Of a DNA stretch of 64,000 nt, positions 48,506 through 57,641 are shown in pieces (the first letter of the stretch is position 1; each line of letters begins with the position of its first letter). The stretch is from NCBI RefSeq assembly GCF_001429285.1, contig NZ_LMJJ01000034.1, positions 303,116 through 367,115 on the forward strand, in the 5' to 3' direction. Under the pieces are notes generated by a model. The model saw only the letters and a list, made by a program, of their open reading frames with translations, made no database searches and was not told where the DNA came from. This stretch comes from Ensifer sp. Root278 (GTDB lineage Bacteria; Pseudomonadota; Alphaproteobacteria; Rhizobiales; Rhizobiaceae). A program made the position numbers and the translations under genes.

Positions 48506-49495
48506 ATGAAGAAGTTCGTTGCTGCCATTGTTCTGTTTGCCGCCGTCGTCTGGCTGATGAACACGTCGCTGTTCGTCACGCCACCGGCAGGCTCGGCGAA
48601 ACTGCTGTCGCACCGAGGCGTCCACCAGACCTATCCGAAGACGAATGTCGGCAACGACACCTGTACGGCAACGATCATCGACACGCCGCAGCATTCCTAT
48701 CTGGAGAACACGATTGCCTCCATGCAGGCTGCCTTCGACGCCGGGGCCGACGTCGTCGAACTCGACGTGCATCTTACCCCGGACAAGAAATTCGCGGTCT
48801 TCCATGACTGGACGCTGGATTGCCGGACCGAAGCCAAGGGCGTCACCGAGGAAACGCCGATGGCGACGCTGAAGAGCCTCGATATCGGCTACGGCTATAC
48901 GGCCGATGGCGGCAAGACCTTCCCCTTCCGCGGAAAGGGCGTCGGCCAGATGCCGACGCTGGATGAGGTGCTGGCTGCCCTGCCCGACCGCAGGTTTCTC
49001 GTCAACTTCAAGAGCCGGCGCACCGAGGAGGGCGCGGCACTCGCAACGCTGATCGAAGCGCAGCCACAATGGCGGCAGGCTATGTTCGGAGTCTATGGCG
49101 GAGAGGAACCGACTCGCGAGACTCTGAAGCGCCTGGAAGGGATGCGCGGCTATGACCGGACGTCGACGATGGCGTGCCTAACGCGCTATCTCGGCTATGG
49201 CTGGACCGGTCTGATGCCGGAGGCCTGCAGGAACACGCTCGTCATCGTGCCCGGCAATTACGCGCATTTTCTCTGGGGTTGGCCCGATCGGTTCTCCGCG
49301 CGCATGAAAGCGGCCGGAAGCGAGATCATCCTGCTCGGCCCCTATCACGGCGGCGACTTCACCACCGGGATCGATACGACGCAGGATCTGGAATTGGTCC
49401 CGCCGCGGTTTTCCGGCTACATCTGGACCAACCGCATCGAGATGATCGGCCCGGCCCTGGGAAAGCGGCAGATCGCTGAGGCCAGGGCAAACTGA
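48506..49495 (+). CDS. Glycerophosphodiester phosphodiesterase-family protein
   Basis: 329 residues from the ATG at 48506, with GAGGAG a little upstream. An N-terminal membrane helix (KFVAAIVLFAAVVWLMN) suggests an exported or anchored protein. The GDPD barrel keeps the catalytic pattern LSHRGVHQTYP, YLENTIASMQAAFDAGADVV, ELDVHLTPDKKFAVFHDWTL. It probably cleaves glycerophosphodiesters (from phospholipid turnover) in the periplasm. The later VPGNYAHFLWGWPDRFSARM region is less usual. Substrate not proven. Confidence 0.86.
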   Translation: MKKFVAAIVLFAAVVWLMNTSLFVTPPAGSAKLLSHRGVHQTYPKTNVGNDTCTATIIDTPQHSYLENTIASMQAAFDAGADVVELDVHLTPDKKFAVFHDWTLDCRTEAKGVTEETPMATLKSLDIGYGYTADGGKTFPFRGKGVGQMPTLDEVLAALPDRRFLVNFKSRRTEEGAALATLIEAQPQWRQAMFGVYGGEEPTRETLKRLEGMRGYDRTSTMACLTRYLGYGWTGLMPEACRNTLVIVPGNYAHFLWGWPDRFSARMKAAGSEIILLGPYHGGDFTTGIDTTQDLELVPPRFSGYIWTNRIEMIGPALGKRQIAEARAN

Positions 49496-49547
49496 GGCGG
49501 CATCCACCGCACGGCTTGCCCCTTGCCGGCATCCTATGTGCCCAAGC

Positions 49548-50477
49548 CTATCGCGGGAATTCGAGGCCCATTTCGCGGAAGCGCTCGGGGTCGTCGCCCC
49601 AATTTTCGCGCACCTTGACGAACAGGAAGAGATGCACCGGCTGCTCGAGGATCTCGGAGATCTCCTTGCGCGACGCCGTCGAAATCGCCTTGATCGCGTC
49701 GCCGTTCTTGCCGAGCGCGATCTTCTTCTGGCTTTCGCGCTCGACGTAGATCACCTGTTCGATGCGGACCGATCCGTCCTTGCGCTCTTCCCACTTCTCG
49801 GTTTCGACATGCGAGGCATAGGGAAGCTCTTGATGCAGGCGCAGAAACAACTTCTCGCGGGTGATTTCGGCCGCGAGCTGGCGCATCGGCAAATCGGAAA
49901 TCTGATCCTCCGGATAGTACCAGGGACCTTCCGGCAACGTCTCGGCAAGATAGTCCATGAGGTCCTTGCAGCCCGAACCGTTCAGCGCCGAGATCATGAA
50001 GGTGCGTTCGAATTTGATCGTCTCGTTGGCCGCGGCCGCGAGCTTCAAAAGATCCTCCGGACGCACCTGGTCGATCTTGTTCAACACGAGGATCTTCGGC
50101 TGGTGCACTTCCTTCAGCCCCTCGAGGATCGCTTCCGCATCGCCCTTCAGGCCACGCTCGCTATCGATCAGGAGCATGATCACGTCCGCATCCTTAGCGC
50201 CGCCCCAGGCGGTCGTGACCATGGCACGGTCGAGCCGCCGCCGCGGCTTGAAGATGCCGGGCGTATCCATGAAGACGATCTGCGCGTTGTCGTGGATGGC
50301 GATGCCACGCACGATCGCGCGCGTCGTCTGCACCTTGTGGCTGACGATCGAAACCTTGGCGCCGACGAGGCGGTTGACCAAAGTCGACTTGCCTGCGTTT
50401 GTCGCGCCGATCAGCGCCACGAAACCCGAGTGGGTCGGCGCGCCTTCAGCGGCCGTATCTTTTTCCATGTCCGTCAT
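49548..50477 (-). CDS. era: GTPase Era
   Basis: About 309 residues (E. coli 301), starting at the ATG at 50477; a start at 50513 would overlap rnc by 28 bp. G1 GATNAGKS, G3 DTPGIF and G4 NKID are present, and the C-terminal KH domain has the GKNGDAIKAIS motif. Era binds the 3' end of 16S rRNA during 30S assembly. It directly follows rnc and lepB in one transcript with short gaps or overlaps. Confidence 0.95.
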   Translation of the reverse strand: MTDMEKDTAAEGAPTHSGFVALIGATNAGKSTLVNRLVGAKVSIVSHKVQTTRAIVRGIAIHDNAQIVFMDTPGIFKPRRRLDRAMVTTAWGGAKDADVIMLLIDSERGLKGDAEAILEGLKEVHQPKILVLNKIDQVRPEDLLKLAAAANETIKFERTFMISALNGSGCKDLMDYLAETLPEGPWYYPEDQISDLPMRQLAAEITREKLFLRLHQELPYASHVETEKWEERKDGSVRIEQVIYVERESQKKIALGKNGDAIKAISTASRKEISEILEQPVHLFLFVKVRENWGDDPERFREMGLEFPR

Positions 50478-50485
50478 TTTTTCCG

Positions 50486-51202
50486 TCAATTTCCGGCGGA
50501 GTTTTTCCGCCACACGCCTTCGCGTTCCAGCAATTTCATCGCGGCGACCTGCTCGGCGCCACGCTTGGACCTGTCGATCCCGGTCTCCGGCGCGACCCCC
50601 GCGATCTCCACGGTTACCGTGAAGCGGGGATCATGATCCGGGCCGGAACGATCGTCCGTTCTGTAAGTCGGCGCGATGCCAAACTTGGCATGCGCCCATT
50701 CCTGCAATTCGGTCTTCGCATCGCGGCGGGCACCGTCGGCGCGGACCGCCCGATCCTTCCAATGGCGCAGCACGAAGCCGCGGGCGGCCTCAAGGCCCCC
50801 ATCGAGATAGATGGCGGCGATGAGCGACTCTACCACATCGGCGCGCACATTCATCATCGCCTTGCCGGTAATCTTCTTGACGTCGGAACCGGTGCGGATG
50901 AACTGGTGCAGTTCCAGATCGTCGGCGACCATGGCGCAGCTTTCGGCCCTGACGAGCTGGTTCAGCCGCACCGACAGCTCGCCTTCATTTGCATCGCGAA
51001 ACGTCTGGAACAGAAGTTCGGCAACGCAGAGCCCCAGCACCCGGTCGCCCAGGAACTCCAGGCGCTGATAATTGGAGCCTTTGGCGCTACGGGCGCTGGA
51101 ATGGGTGAGCGCCCGATCCAGGCGCTCCTTCTCAGCAAACTGATAGCCAATCACGGTCTCGAGTTTTGCCCGATCCTCCGCGCTCAGCGACCGCGACTTC
51201 AT
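50486..51202 (-). CDS. rnc: Ribonuclease III
   Basis: 238 residues. The catalytic signature QRLEFLGDRVLGL lies near residue 40, the second metal site in ADVVESLIAAIYLDGG, and the C-terminal dsRNA-binding domain ends EQVAAMKLLEREG. It cuts double-stranded RNA in rRNA and mRNA processing. The ATG at 51202 overlaps the lepB stop by one base (TAATG), indicating translational coupling. Confidence 0.96.
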   Translation of the reverse strand: MKSRSLSAEDRAKLETVIGYQFAEKERLDRALTHSSARSAKGSNYQRLEFLGDRVLGLCVAELLFQTFRDANEGELSVRLNQLVRAESCAMVADDLELHQFIRTGSDVKKITGKAMMNVRADVVESLIAAIYLDGGLEAARGFVLRHWKDRAVRADGARRDAKTELQEWAHAKFGIAPTYRTDDRSGPDHDPRFTVTVEIAGVAPETGIDRSKRGAEQVAAMKLLEREGVWRKNSAGN

Positions 51203-51945
51203 TATTCGACCGCCTTGAACAGACGATCGTAACGCAGGTTCGCCGGCCACTTCCAGACTTCGCGGAACGAGGTGTCGTTGCCGAGCGAGAAGAAGATCAT
51301 GCTGGCGCGGCCAACCAGGTTCTCGGCCGGGACGAAGCCGACGTCGAAGCGGCTGTCGGCCGAGTTGTCGCGGTTGTCGCCCATCATGAAATAGTGGCCT
51401 TCGGGCACGATGAATTCGCGGGTGTTGTCGCCGCGCGAATCCGGGAACTGGTCGAGCGTGTCGTAGGACACGCCGTTGTCCATCGTCTCACGATAGACCG
51501 GGACGTCTCCGCCGGTGTCGTACTGATCGTCGGCGCGGAACGCACCGTCCGGCACGCGGTCGACCGGCTTGTCGTTGATGTAAAGGATGCTGTTGCGCAC
51601 CTGGACGCGATCCCCCGGCAGGCCGACGAGGCGCTTGATATAGTCGATGTCGGGGTTCGGCGGGAAGCGGAAGACGACGATATCGCCACGCTTCGGCTCG
51701 CTGGCGAGAATGCGGCCGGAGAACAGATCGGGAGAAAGCGGCAGTGAATACTTGGAGAAACCGTAGGCGAACTTGTTGACGAAGATGTAGTCACCGACGA
51801 GCAGCGTCGGCATCATCGAGCCCGAGGGAATGGTGAAGGGCTGAAAGAGAACGGTACGGATGACCACGGCCAGGAGCAGCGCCTGGATAACGACCTTCAC
51901 GTTTTCCCAGAGACCGCTCTGCTTCGCTTCTGTCTTTTCTGCCAC
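51202..51945 (-). CDS. lepB: Signal peptidase I
   Basis: About 247 residues from a GTG at 51945 with AAGGAAG 8 nt upstream; the ATG at 51966 (254 aa) is also possible. One membrane helix (VVIQALLLAVVIRTVLF) is followed by the catalytic Ser43 in IPSGSMMPTL and the general-base Lys in DYIKRLVGLPGDR, then FMMGDNRDNSADSR. It removes signal peptides of exported proteins at the periplasmic face. In one run with rnc and era. Confidence 0.96.
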   Translation of the reverse strand: MAEKTEAKQSGLWENVKVVIQALLLAVVIRTVLFQPFTIPSGSMMPTLLVGDYIFVNKFAYGFSKYSLPLSPDLFSGRILASEPKRGDIVVFRFPPNPDIDYIKRLVGLPGDRVQVRNSILYINDKPVDRVPDGAFRADDQYDTGGDVPVYRETMDNGVSYDTLDQFPDSRGDNTREFIVPEGHYFMMGDNRDNSADSRFDVGFVPAENLVGRASMIFFSLGNDTSFREVWKWPANLRYDRLFKAVE

Positions 51946-52106
51946 GCTCGTGTCTTCCTTTATCATGGCAACGCCCTCACCGGGGCTTGCTCTTAACTTT
52001 CTTCCGCAGCTCTGATCCCACCTTCAAACTGCGTACAATCCGGTCCCATATGCTGCAGGCTGCCTGCCCTTCAATCGCCTCGGACCGGGTTTTCCAGCGG
52101 AATGCT

Positions 52107-52526
52107 CTAAACCGTTCCCTCAACCGGGGCAACGGGCAGCGCTTCGATAATCACGAAGGCCTGCGCCAGAGGAAAATCGTCGGTGATCGTTAGGTGAATG
52201 GCCGCCCGGTGATGGGGCGGCAGCATCTGCGCCAGACGCTCCGCCGCACCGCCGGTGAGGTTCATTGTCGGTTTGCCGCCGGGCAAATTGATGACGCCCA
52301 TGTCCTTCCAGAAGACGCCGTGCGCGAGACCGGTGCCCAGCGCCTTCGAACAGGCTTCCTTGGCGGCGAAGCGCTTGGCGTAGGAGGCAGCCCTATTCTT
52401 CCGGCCTTCGGACTTGGCGATCTCGATTTCCGTGAAACAGCGCTGCACGAAGCGCTCGCCGAAGCGAGAAAGCGAGTTTTCGATCCGCCTGATATCGATC
52501 AGGTCGCTGCCTATGCCTATGATCAT
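52107..52526 (-). CDS. acpS: Holo-[acyl-carrier-protein] synthase
   Basis: 139 residues. Transfers 4'-phosphopantetheine from CoA to acyl carrier protein. The family motifs [14 protein letters not shown] and [18 protein letters not shown] hold the Mg ligands (Asp and Glu). The ATG at 52526 overlaps the stop of the DUF2062 gene (ATGA), so it is translationally coupled and needs no strong ribosome site. lepB starts 140 bp downstream of its end. Confidence 0.95.
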   Translation of the reverse strand: MIIGIGSDLIDIRRIENSLSRFGERFVQRCFTEIEIAKSEGRKNRAASYAKRFAAKEACSKALGTGLAHGVFWKDMGVINLPGGKPTMNLTGGAAERLAQMLPPHHRAAIHLTITDDFPLAQAFVIIEALPVAPVEGTV

Positions 52527-53077
52527 GAGGAAGATCCGAAGTCCTTGGTGCGCGCGCGGCGTCGCTTTTGAAAGATGCGAGCAGCGTGGTAAGCCGCAAG
52601 ATAGGAAATCAGCGCGCCGGCGGCGGCCAGCGGCAGGGAGCCGATGAGCATCGGCTTGAAGACCGGTCCCCAAAGAGCAGAAAGGTCGAAGTGCTCGACC
52701 ATGCGCATCACATCGGCGCTGCTGGCGGCGTGCGCGCTTTCCACACCCAAGATGGCGATGCCGAGCTCGTAGGACGCGGTCAGGATCATCGGGATCGTCA
52801 CCGGATTGGCAAGCGCGGTGGTGATCGCGGCGGCAACCAGATTGCCGGAGAACACGAAGGCCAGGGCGACGGCTATGACGATGTGCAGACCGAAGAACGG
52901 CGTAAACGACGACGCCGCGCCCGCAGCCACCCCGATAGCAATCGAGTGCGGTGTCGAGGAGAGGCGCAGGATCCGCAAGGCAATGTAGCGCGGGCCACGC
53001 CGAAAGCCCTTGCGCGGCCACAGGAGTGCGCGGAGCCTTTCGGAAATCGTGACCGGTTTTCTGCGTCTAAATAACAT
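52523..53077 (-). CDS. DUF2062 membrane protein
   Basis: 184 residues with three or four hydrophobic helices ([76 protein letters not shown]). The FTPFFGLH and NPVTIP motifs define the DUF2062 family. Basic residues at both ends suggest cytoplasmic termini. Function unknown. Its stop overlaps the acpS start (ATGA), so the two are translated together. Confidence 0.88.
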   Translation of the reverse strand: MLFRRRKPVTISERLRALLWPRKGFRRGPRYIALRILRLSSTPHSIAIGVAAGAASSFTPFFGLHIVIAVALAFVFSGNLVAAAITTALANPVTIPMILTASYELGIAILGVESAHAASSADVMRMVEHFDLSALWGPVFKPMLIGSLPLAAAGALISYLAAYHAARIFQKRRRARTKDFGSSS

Positions 53078-53267
53078 TCTGCCGTCATGACCGCATCTTG
53101 GAGCCGTGCGACCGGCACAAGACGGCGCGTCCGCCTGTTTGCTGGCCGCAAGATAGGCGTCATGCCTGCGGCTTGCAACCCGCTGGCGCGCCGCGCACGT
53201 GTCGCAGGCGAGCCATTCACGGAACGCATGGCTTCAGCATCCCGCCATCAGACGGGACGCGATCGAC

Positions 53268-53417
53268 TTAGTAGTTGCGGAACAGGCCGCGATCGATCTG
53301 GCGCTGACGGTACTCGAGATCGATGCGATCGACCGAGCTATTGAGATAGGCGAGCTCGCGCTCTTCCTGAGTGGGGACGCGCAGTGCGCGGGTGATCTTC
53401 TTCAACTGATTGAACAT
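53268..53417 (-). CDS. DUF3563 family mini-protein
   Basis: A 49-residue protein from the ATG at 53417 to the stop at 53268, with AGAGGT 5 nt upstream. It begins MFNQLKKITRALRVPTQEER, continues ELAYLNSSVDRIDLEYRQRQ and ends IDRGLFRNY. The LAYLNSSVDRIDLEYRQRQ stretch is the mark of DUF3563, a family of very short proteins in Rhizobiales with unknown function. It is a helical, charged, soluble protein. The gaps on both sides (about 190 bp each) show nothing else. Confidence 0.82.
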   Translation of the reverse strand: MFNQLKKITRALRVPTQEERELAYLNSSVDRIDLEYRQRQIDRGLFRNY

Positions 53418-53609
53418 GGCAAACCTCTTTGTTTACCTCCCGATACAGAAGATAGTTTAGAAGTCCCTTTTCCACCAGTTCCAGGAAAAGGCGGCAGCCA
53501 TGCAGTCACAGCATGCCTTGCCGCTTTGCCATGCACCTCGTGCCTGTTTTTGAGGCAGCGACATGTAGAGCAACGGCACGGCGGCCCTGCAGGCGCCGCG
53601 CCGGTTGGC

Positions 53610-55835
53610 TCATTCGAAGAGGCGCTTCACCGTGGACACGCTCGGAAGCTCCTTGAGCTGCGTGATCAGATGGTTGAGCTGGCGCAGATCCCAGACTTCG
53701 AGATCGAACTGCAACTCGCTGAAGTCCGCCGCCACGCGGCCCATCGACAGTGAGCGGATATTGACGTCGCTGGTCGCGATCGCCTGAGCCACTTCGGCCA
53801 GCGTTCCCGGCTCATTCAGGGCGCTGATTGCAATCCGAGCCATGAAGCGGCTGCTGTTGGCTTCGTCCAGATCCCAGCGCACATCGATCCAGCGCTCCGG
53901 TTCGTCGTCGAATTTCTGCAGGATGGGCGACTGGATCGGATAGATGGTGATGCCCTTGTCCTTTTCCATGATGCCGACGATACGATCGCCGGGAATGGCA
54001 CCGGCGGGGCTGAAATGCACCTCGGCATTGCCGGAGAGACCGCGGATTGGAAGCGCTTCCGGCCCTTCGACCTGTACTGCGCCGTTCGCATCCTTACCAA
54101 GCCCCGGCAGTTTGAACACCATGCCGGCGGCGCTGCGCATGTTGAACCAGCCATCGTCGGCGCTCGGCTTCACCGTCACGCGCTCATCCTGGTGATCCGG
54201 GAAGACCGCGCGCAGGACATCGAGCGAAGAGAGCTCGCCGCGACCGACCGCAGCGATCGCGTCTTCGACTTCCTTCTGACCGAGACGATGCAGCGCCGGC
54301 TTTAGCGCTTCGCGCGAAAACGTCTTGCTGGCGCGCTCGAAGGTGCGCTCCAGAATGCGATAGCCGAGGCCGGCATATTGCTTGCGAACCGCGGCGCGCG
54401 TCGCGCGGCGGATCGCCGAGCGCGCCTTGCCGGTAACGACGATCTCTTCCCAGGCCGGCGGCGGCACCTGAATGCCCGAGCGAATGATCTCCACCTCGTC
54501 ACCATTGTTGAGGCGTGTGACCAGCGGCATGATGCGGCCGTTGATCTTGGCGCCGACGCAGGTGTCGCCGATGTTGGTGTGTACGGCGTAGGCGAAGTCG
54601 ATCGGCGTCGCGCCACGCGGCAGCGCGATGAGCTGCCCCTTGGGCGTGAAGCAGAACACCTGATCCTGGAACAGCTCGAGCTTGGTGTGCTCGAGGAATT
54701 CTTCGGGGTTGTCGCCCTCGGCGAGGGATTCGATCGTGCGCCTGAGCCAGGAATAGGCGTTCGACGTCGGCGACAGGGCCTGATCCGCCGAGTTCCCCTC
54801 CCCGTCCTTGTAGAGCGAGTGGGCCGCGATACCGTATTCGGCGATATCGTTCATGCGCCGCGTGCGGATCTGCAGCTCGATGCGCTGGCGCGAAGGGCCG
54901 ACGATCGTGGTGTGGATCGACTGATAGTCGTTCTGCTTCGGCGTCGAGATGTAGTCCTTGAAGCGACCTGGAACAACGCGCCAGCGGGTGTGCACGATGC
55001 CGAGCGCCCGGTAGCAGGACGGGATGTCATCGACGATGATGCGGAAACCCCAGACGTCGGAAAGCTGTTCGAAGGACAGCGACTTCGACTGCATCTTGCG
55101 GAAGACCGAATAGGGCTTCTTCTGGCGGCCCTTGACCTGCGCAGCCTTCAGGCCTTCGGCCTGAAGCAGTTCGCGCAACTCGTCCTCGATCTTCTTGATC
55201 AGACCTTCGTTGCGCTGGGAAAGCTCTTCCAGTCGCCTAGTGACCGTCTCGAAAGCTTCCGGGTTGATGTGGCGGAACGAGAGATTTTCGAGCTCTTCGC
55301 GCATATCCTGCATACCCATGCGGCCGGCGAGCGGCGCATAGATATCCATCGTTTCTTCGGAGATGCGGGCCCGCTTCTCCGCCGACATGTGGTCGAGCGT
55401 GCGCATGTTGTGCAGCCGGTCGGCAAGCTTGACCAAAAGCACACGCACGTCGTCCGAGATCGCCAGCAGCAGTTTGCGCAGGTTCTCAGCCTGCTTGGCC
55501 TTCTTGGTGACGAGATCGAGCTTCTTGATCTTCGTTAGCCCCTCGACGAGCGCACCGATGTCTTCGCCGAAGAGATCATCAATCTCCTGGCGGGTCGCGG
55601 TCGTGTCTTCGATCGTGTCGTGCAGCAGCGCGACCGCAATGGTCGACTCGTCGAGCCGCATTTCCGTCAGGATCGCAGCCACTTCCAGGGGATGAGAGAT
55701 ATAGGGATCGCCGCTTGCCCGCTTCTGCTGGCCATGCTTCTGCATCGCATAGACGTAGGCCTTGTTCAGCAAGGCTTCATTGACGTCGGGCTTGTATTTT
55801 TGCACGCGCTCAACGAGCTCGTATTGGCGCATCAT
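53610..55835 (-). CDS. rsh: Bifunctional (p)ppGpp synthetase/hydrolase Rsh
   Basis: 741 residues. Domain order: HD hydrolase (HPLEVAAIL, ALLHDTIEDT), synthetase (DVWGFRIIVDDIPSCYRALG, PKQNDYQSIHTTIVG), TGS (VFCFTPKGQLIALPRGATPI), and a C-terminal ACT domain (MARIAISALNEPGTLAEVAQ). The intact HD pair shows it can also degrade (p)ppGpp, as needed for the single Rsh of Alphaproteobacteria, where it governs stringent response and symbiosis-related traits. It follows rpoZ and is followed by a small gene on the same strand. Start at 55835 or the adjacent ATG at 55832. Confidence 0.97.
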   Translation of the reverse strand: MMRQYELVERVQKYKPDVNEALLNKAYVYAMQKHGQQKRASGDPYISHPLEVAAILTEMRLDESTIAVALLHDTIEDTTATRQEIDDLFGEDIGALVEGLTKIKKLDLVTKKAKQAENLRKLLLAISDDVRVLLVKLADRLHNMRTLDHMSAEKRARISEETMDIYAPLAGRMGMQDMREELENLSFRHINPEAFETVTRRLEELSQRNEGLIKKIEDELRELLQAEGLKAAQVKGRQKKPYSVFRKMQSKSLSFEQLSDVWGFRIIVDDIPSCYRALGIVHTRWRVVPGRFKDYISTPKQNDYQSIHTTIVGPSRQRIELQIRTRRMNDIAEYGIAAHSLYKDGEGNSADQALSPTSNAYSWLRRTIESLAEGDNPEEFLEHTKLELFQDQVFCFTPKGQLIALPRGATPIDFAYAVHTNIGDTCVGAKINGRIMPLVTRLNNGDEVEIIRSGIQVPPPAWEEIVVTGKARSAIRRATRAAVRKQYAGLGYRILERTFERASKTFSREALKPALHRLGQKEVEDAIAAVGRGELSSLDVLRAVFPDHQDERVTVKPSADDGWFNMRSAAGMVFKLPGLGKDANGAVQVEGPEALPIRGLSGNAEVHFSPAGAIPGDRIVGIMEKDKGITIYPIQSPILQKFDDEPERWIDVRWDLDEANSSRFMARIAISALNEPGTLAEVAQAIATSDVNIRSLSMGRVAADFSELQFDLEVWDLRQLNHLITQLKELPSVSTVKRLFE

Positions 55836-55861
55836 TCGCTAGCGGTCCTCTGGATCAGGGT

Positions 55862-55965
55862 GATTTTAGGTCGAAACGACCTAAATCATAAACGTAATCG
55901 TTTCTCATAAGGTAGAGCGGGATGCCGGCGGACAACCGCATCCACTTTTCCTCATCCCGCTCCAG
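55862..55965 (+). repeat. RIME-like compound element between rsh and rpoZ
   Basis: A perfect dyad TTTAGGTCG (55865-55873) with CGACCTAAA (55877-55885), then a family B-like block (GAGCGGGATGCCGGCGGACA, then CACTTTTCCTCATCCCGCTC) spanning about 55914-55965. Its ends form an inverted repeat. It is the most diverged family B copy here. Confidence 0.6.
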
Positions 55966-55976
55966 AAGAAATCAAT

Positions 55977-56009
55977 AAAAAAGTGCGCCAATCATACGAG
56001 TGGCGCACT
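55977..56009 (-). terminator. Rho-independent terminator after rpoZ
   Basis: On the minus strand a perfect 9-bp stem (56001-56009 with 55982-55990) with a 10-nt loop is followed by a run of six T residues. It lies about 40 bp past the rpoZ stop and should separate rpoZ from rsh. Confidence 0.85.
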
Positions 56010-56049
56010 GCTTTGAAAACACGCAGGAACGGTCGTTCCGCGAAGGATC

Positions 56050-56457
56050 TCAGTAGTCGTCGCTCTTTTCCGGCGGCACAAGACCTTCGATGCCGGCCAG
56101 CAGTTCTTCTTCCGACATGCGGTCGAACGTGATCGCTTCCGGCTGATCTTCGTCTTCGGCAACTTCGGTGAACGTGGTTTCCGCTTCCGATTGAAGCAGC
56201 GAAGCCGGATCGGGCTCGGGCTCGTCCACTTCAACATGCTTCTGCAGCGAATGGATCAGATCTTCCTTGAGGTCGCCGGGAGAAAGCGTCTCATCGGCGA
56301 TCTCGCGCAGCGCAACGACCGGGTTCTTGTCGTTGTCGCGGTCGATGGTGATGGCGGCACCCTGGGAAATCAGGCGCGCGCGGTGGCTGGCAAGCAGAAC
56401 GAGTTCGAAACGGTTATCGACCTTGTCGATGCAATCTTCGACGGTGACGCGGGCCAT
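56050..56457 (-). CDS. rpoZ: RNA polymerase omega subunit
   Basis: 135 residues from the ATG at 56457 ([20 protein letters not shown]). The N-terminal 70 residues are the conserved omega fold ([31 protein letters not shown]). The acidic C-terminal tail is longer than in E. coli (91 aa), as usual in Rhizobiales. Omega binds the beta-prime subunit and helps assembly and, in some bacteria, ppGpp response. rsh follows downstream after a terminator. Confidence 0.95.
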   Translation of the reverse strand: MARVTVEDCIDKVDNRFELVLLASHRARLISQGAAITIDRDNDKNPVVALREIADETLSPGDLKEDLIHSLQKHVEVDEPEPDPASLLQSEAETTFTEVAEDEDQPEAITFDRMSEEELLAGIEGLVPPEKSDDY

Positions 56458-56924
56458 TGCCTGTCCTTTTGGGCTCGAAGCGCGGCGGCATCGCCGCTGC
56501 ACGGATTGACGACACGAAACCGGAACGGCCGTCTAGCGACGGCCTCGTCGGCTCCGATTTCTGGAATTAGCCGCCCGGATACAATCAAAACAAGACAAGT
56601 TCAAGTTTTTCCTGCAAGTGCCGCTCACGTAACGTCACACTTCGTGATAAAATGCGATCATAATGGGCTGGAAAACCTTAGCCGCAAACATCTGGTTGCA
56701 TCATTGGCCTCGACGCCAAAACGCCTGGTAGAAAAGGCACTCCAGGGATGTGGACTATCTATAGCAACTGCTAAAACTAGCTATATTCGCGAGCGCCCTG
56801 CTGGAATAATGCAATGCCTAGCCTACATTATTTGCAATATCAGCAATTATTAATGTAACCGACTTATTTTTGCGTATCGGCCGGCAGCGGGCATTTGATG
56901 CGCCGGCATTGAAAAGGAAAGACG
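56458..56924. other. Divergent rpoZ/NYN intergenic region, AT-rich on the right
   Basis: About 470 bp with no convincing gene. The right half (about 56580-56870) is visibly lower in GC than the rest of the window and contains TA-rich blocks. It should hold promoters for rpoZ (minus) and the NYN gene (plus). An in-frame readthrough peptide exists but shows no family features. A small RNA cannot be excluded. Confidence 0.5.
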
Positions 56925-57506
56925 ATGTTTGATCCCCGCGAAAAGATCGCACTTTTTATCGACGGCGCCAATCTCTACGCGGCATCGAAGAGCCTCGGCT
57001 TTGACATTGACTATCGCAAACTCCTGAAAGCCTTTCAAAAACGCGGTTACCTGCTGCGCGCCTACTACTACACCGCCCTCATTGAAGATCAGGAATATTC
57101 TTCGATCCGCCCGCTGATCGACTGGCTAGACTACAATGGTTACAAGGTCGTGACGAAGCCGGCCAAAGAATTCACCGACTCACTTGGCCGCCGCAAGATC
57201 AAGGGCAACATGGACATCGAACTGGCGATCGATGCGATGGAACAGTCCGAGACCGTCGATCACCTCGTCATCTTCTCCGGTGACGGCGACTTCACCACAC
57301 TCGTCGAAGCGCTGCAGCGCAAGGGCCGCAAGGTCTCGGTCGTGTCGACAATGTCCACCCAGCCACCGATGATTGCCGACGACCTTCGTCGCCAGGCCGA
57401 TCACTTCATCGACCTCGCAACGCTGCGGGCCGAAATCGGCCGCGAGCCTTCCGAACGCACGCCGCGGCATACGGCCGAACCGGTGGCGGACCCCGTCGAA
57501 ATCTAA
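56925..57506 (+). CDS. NYN-domain (LabA/DUF88-like) putative RNase
   Basis: 193 residues. The PIN-like NYN fold keeps its acidic residues: FIDGANLYAA near the N-terminus, KGNMDIELAIDAM, and IFSGDGDFTTLVEAL. The last 30 residues are a polar tail. NYN proteins are metal-dependent nucleases or RNA-processing factors; the target here is unknown. AGG-like purines and an AT-rich leader precede the ATG at 56925. It converges with smpB, the trans-translation gene. Confidence 0.9.
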   Translation: MFDPREKIALFIDGANLYAASKSLGFDIDYRKLLKAFQKRGYLLRAYYYTALIEDQEYSSIRPLIDWLDYNGYKVVTKPAKEFTDSLGRRKIKGNMDIELAIDAMEQSETVDHLVIFSGDGDFTTLVEALQRKGRKVSVVSTMSTQPPMIADDLRRQADHFIDLATLRAEIGREPSERTPRHTAEPVADPVEI

Positions 57507-57641
57507 AGCGGCGATCTAGCGGACCAAGGATCGCTTAGATCATTTCATTGTCTCATCGAAACACTGAAGTGATCTAAGTCTTTGAAATTACGCAATTCCG
57601 GACGGAAAACCGTTTCGCACTTTTCCTGGAATTGCTCTAGC
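57505..57641 (+). repeat. RIME-like compound element, family B with extra dyad
   Basis: A 9-bp dyad CTTAGATCA (57534-57542) with TGATCTAAG (57570-57578) and a smaller GCGATC/GATCGC pair precede a well-conserved family B core (57590-57640, ACGCAATTCCGGACGGAAAA then CACTTTTCCTGGAATTGCTC). It fills the convergent gap between the NYN gene and smpB. Confidence 0.8.

Noticed and set aside
52090..52115. Fragment resembling the right end of family B repeats
   Set aside because: Only about a dozen bases match and there is no inverted repeat, so chance cannot be excluded.
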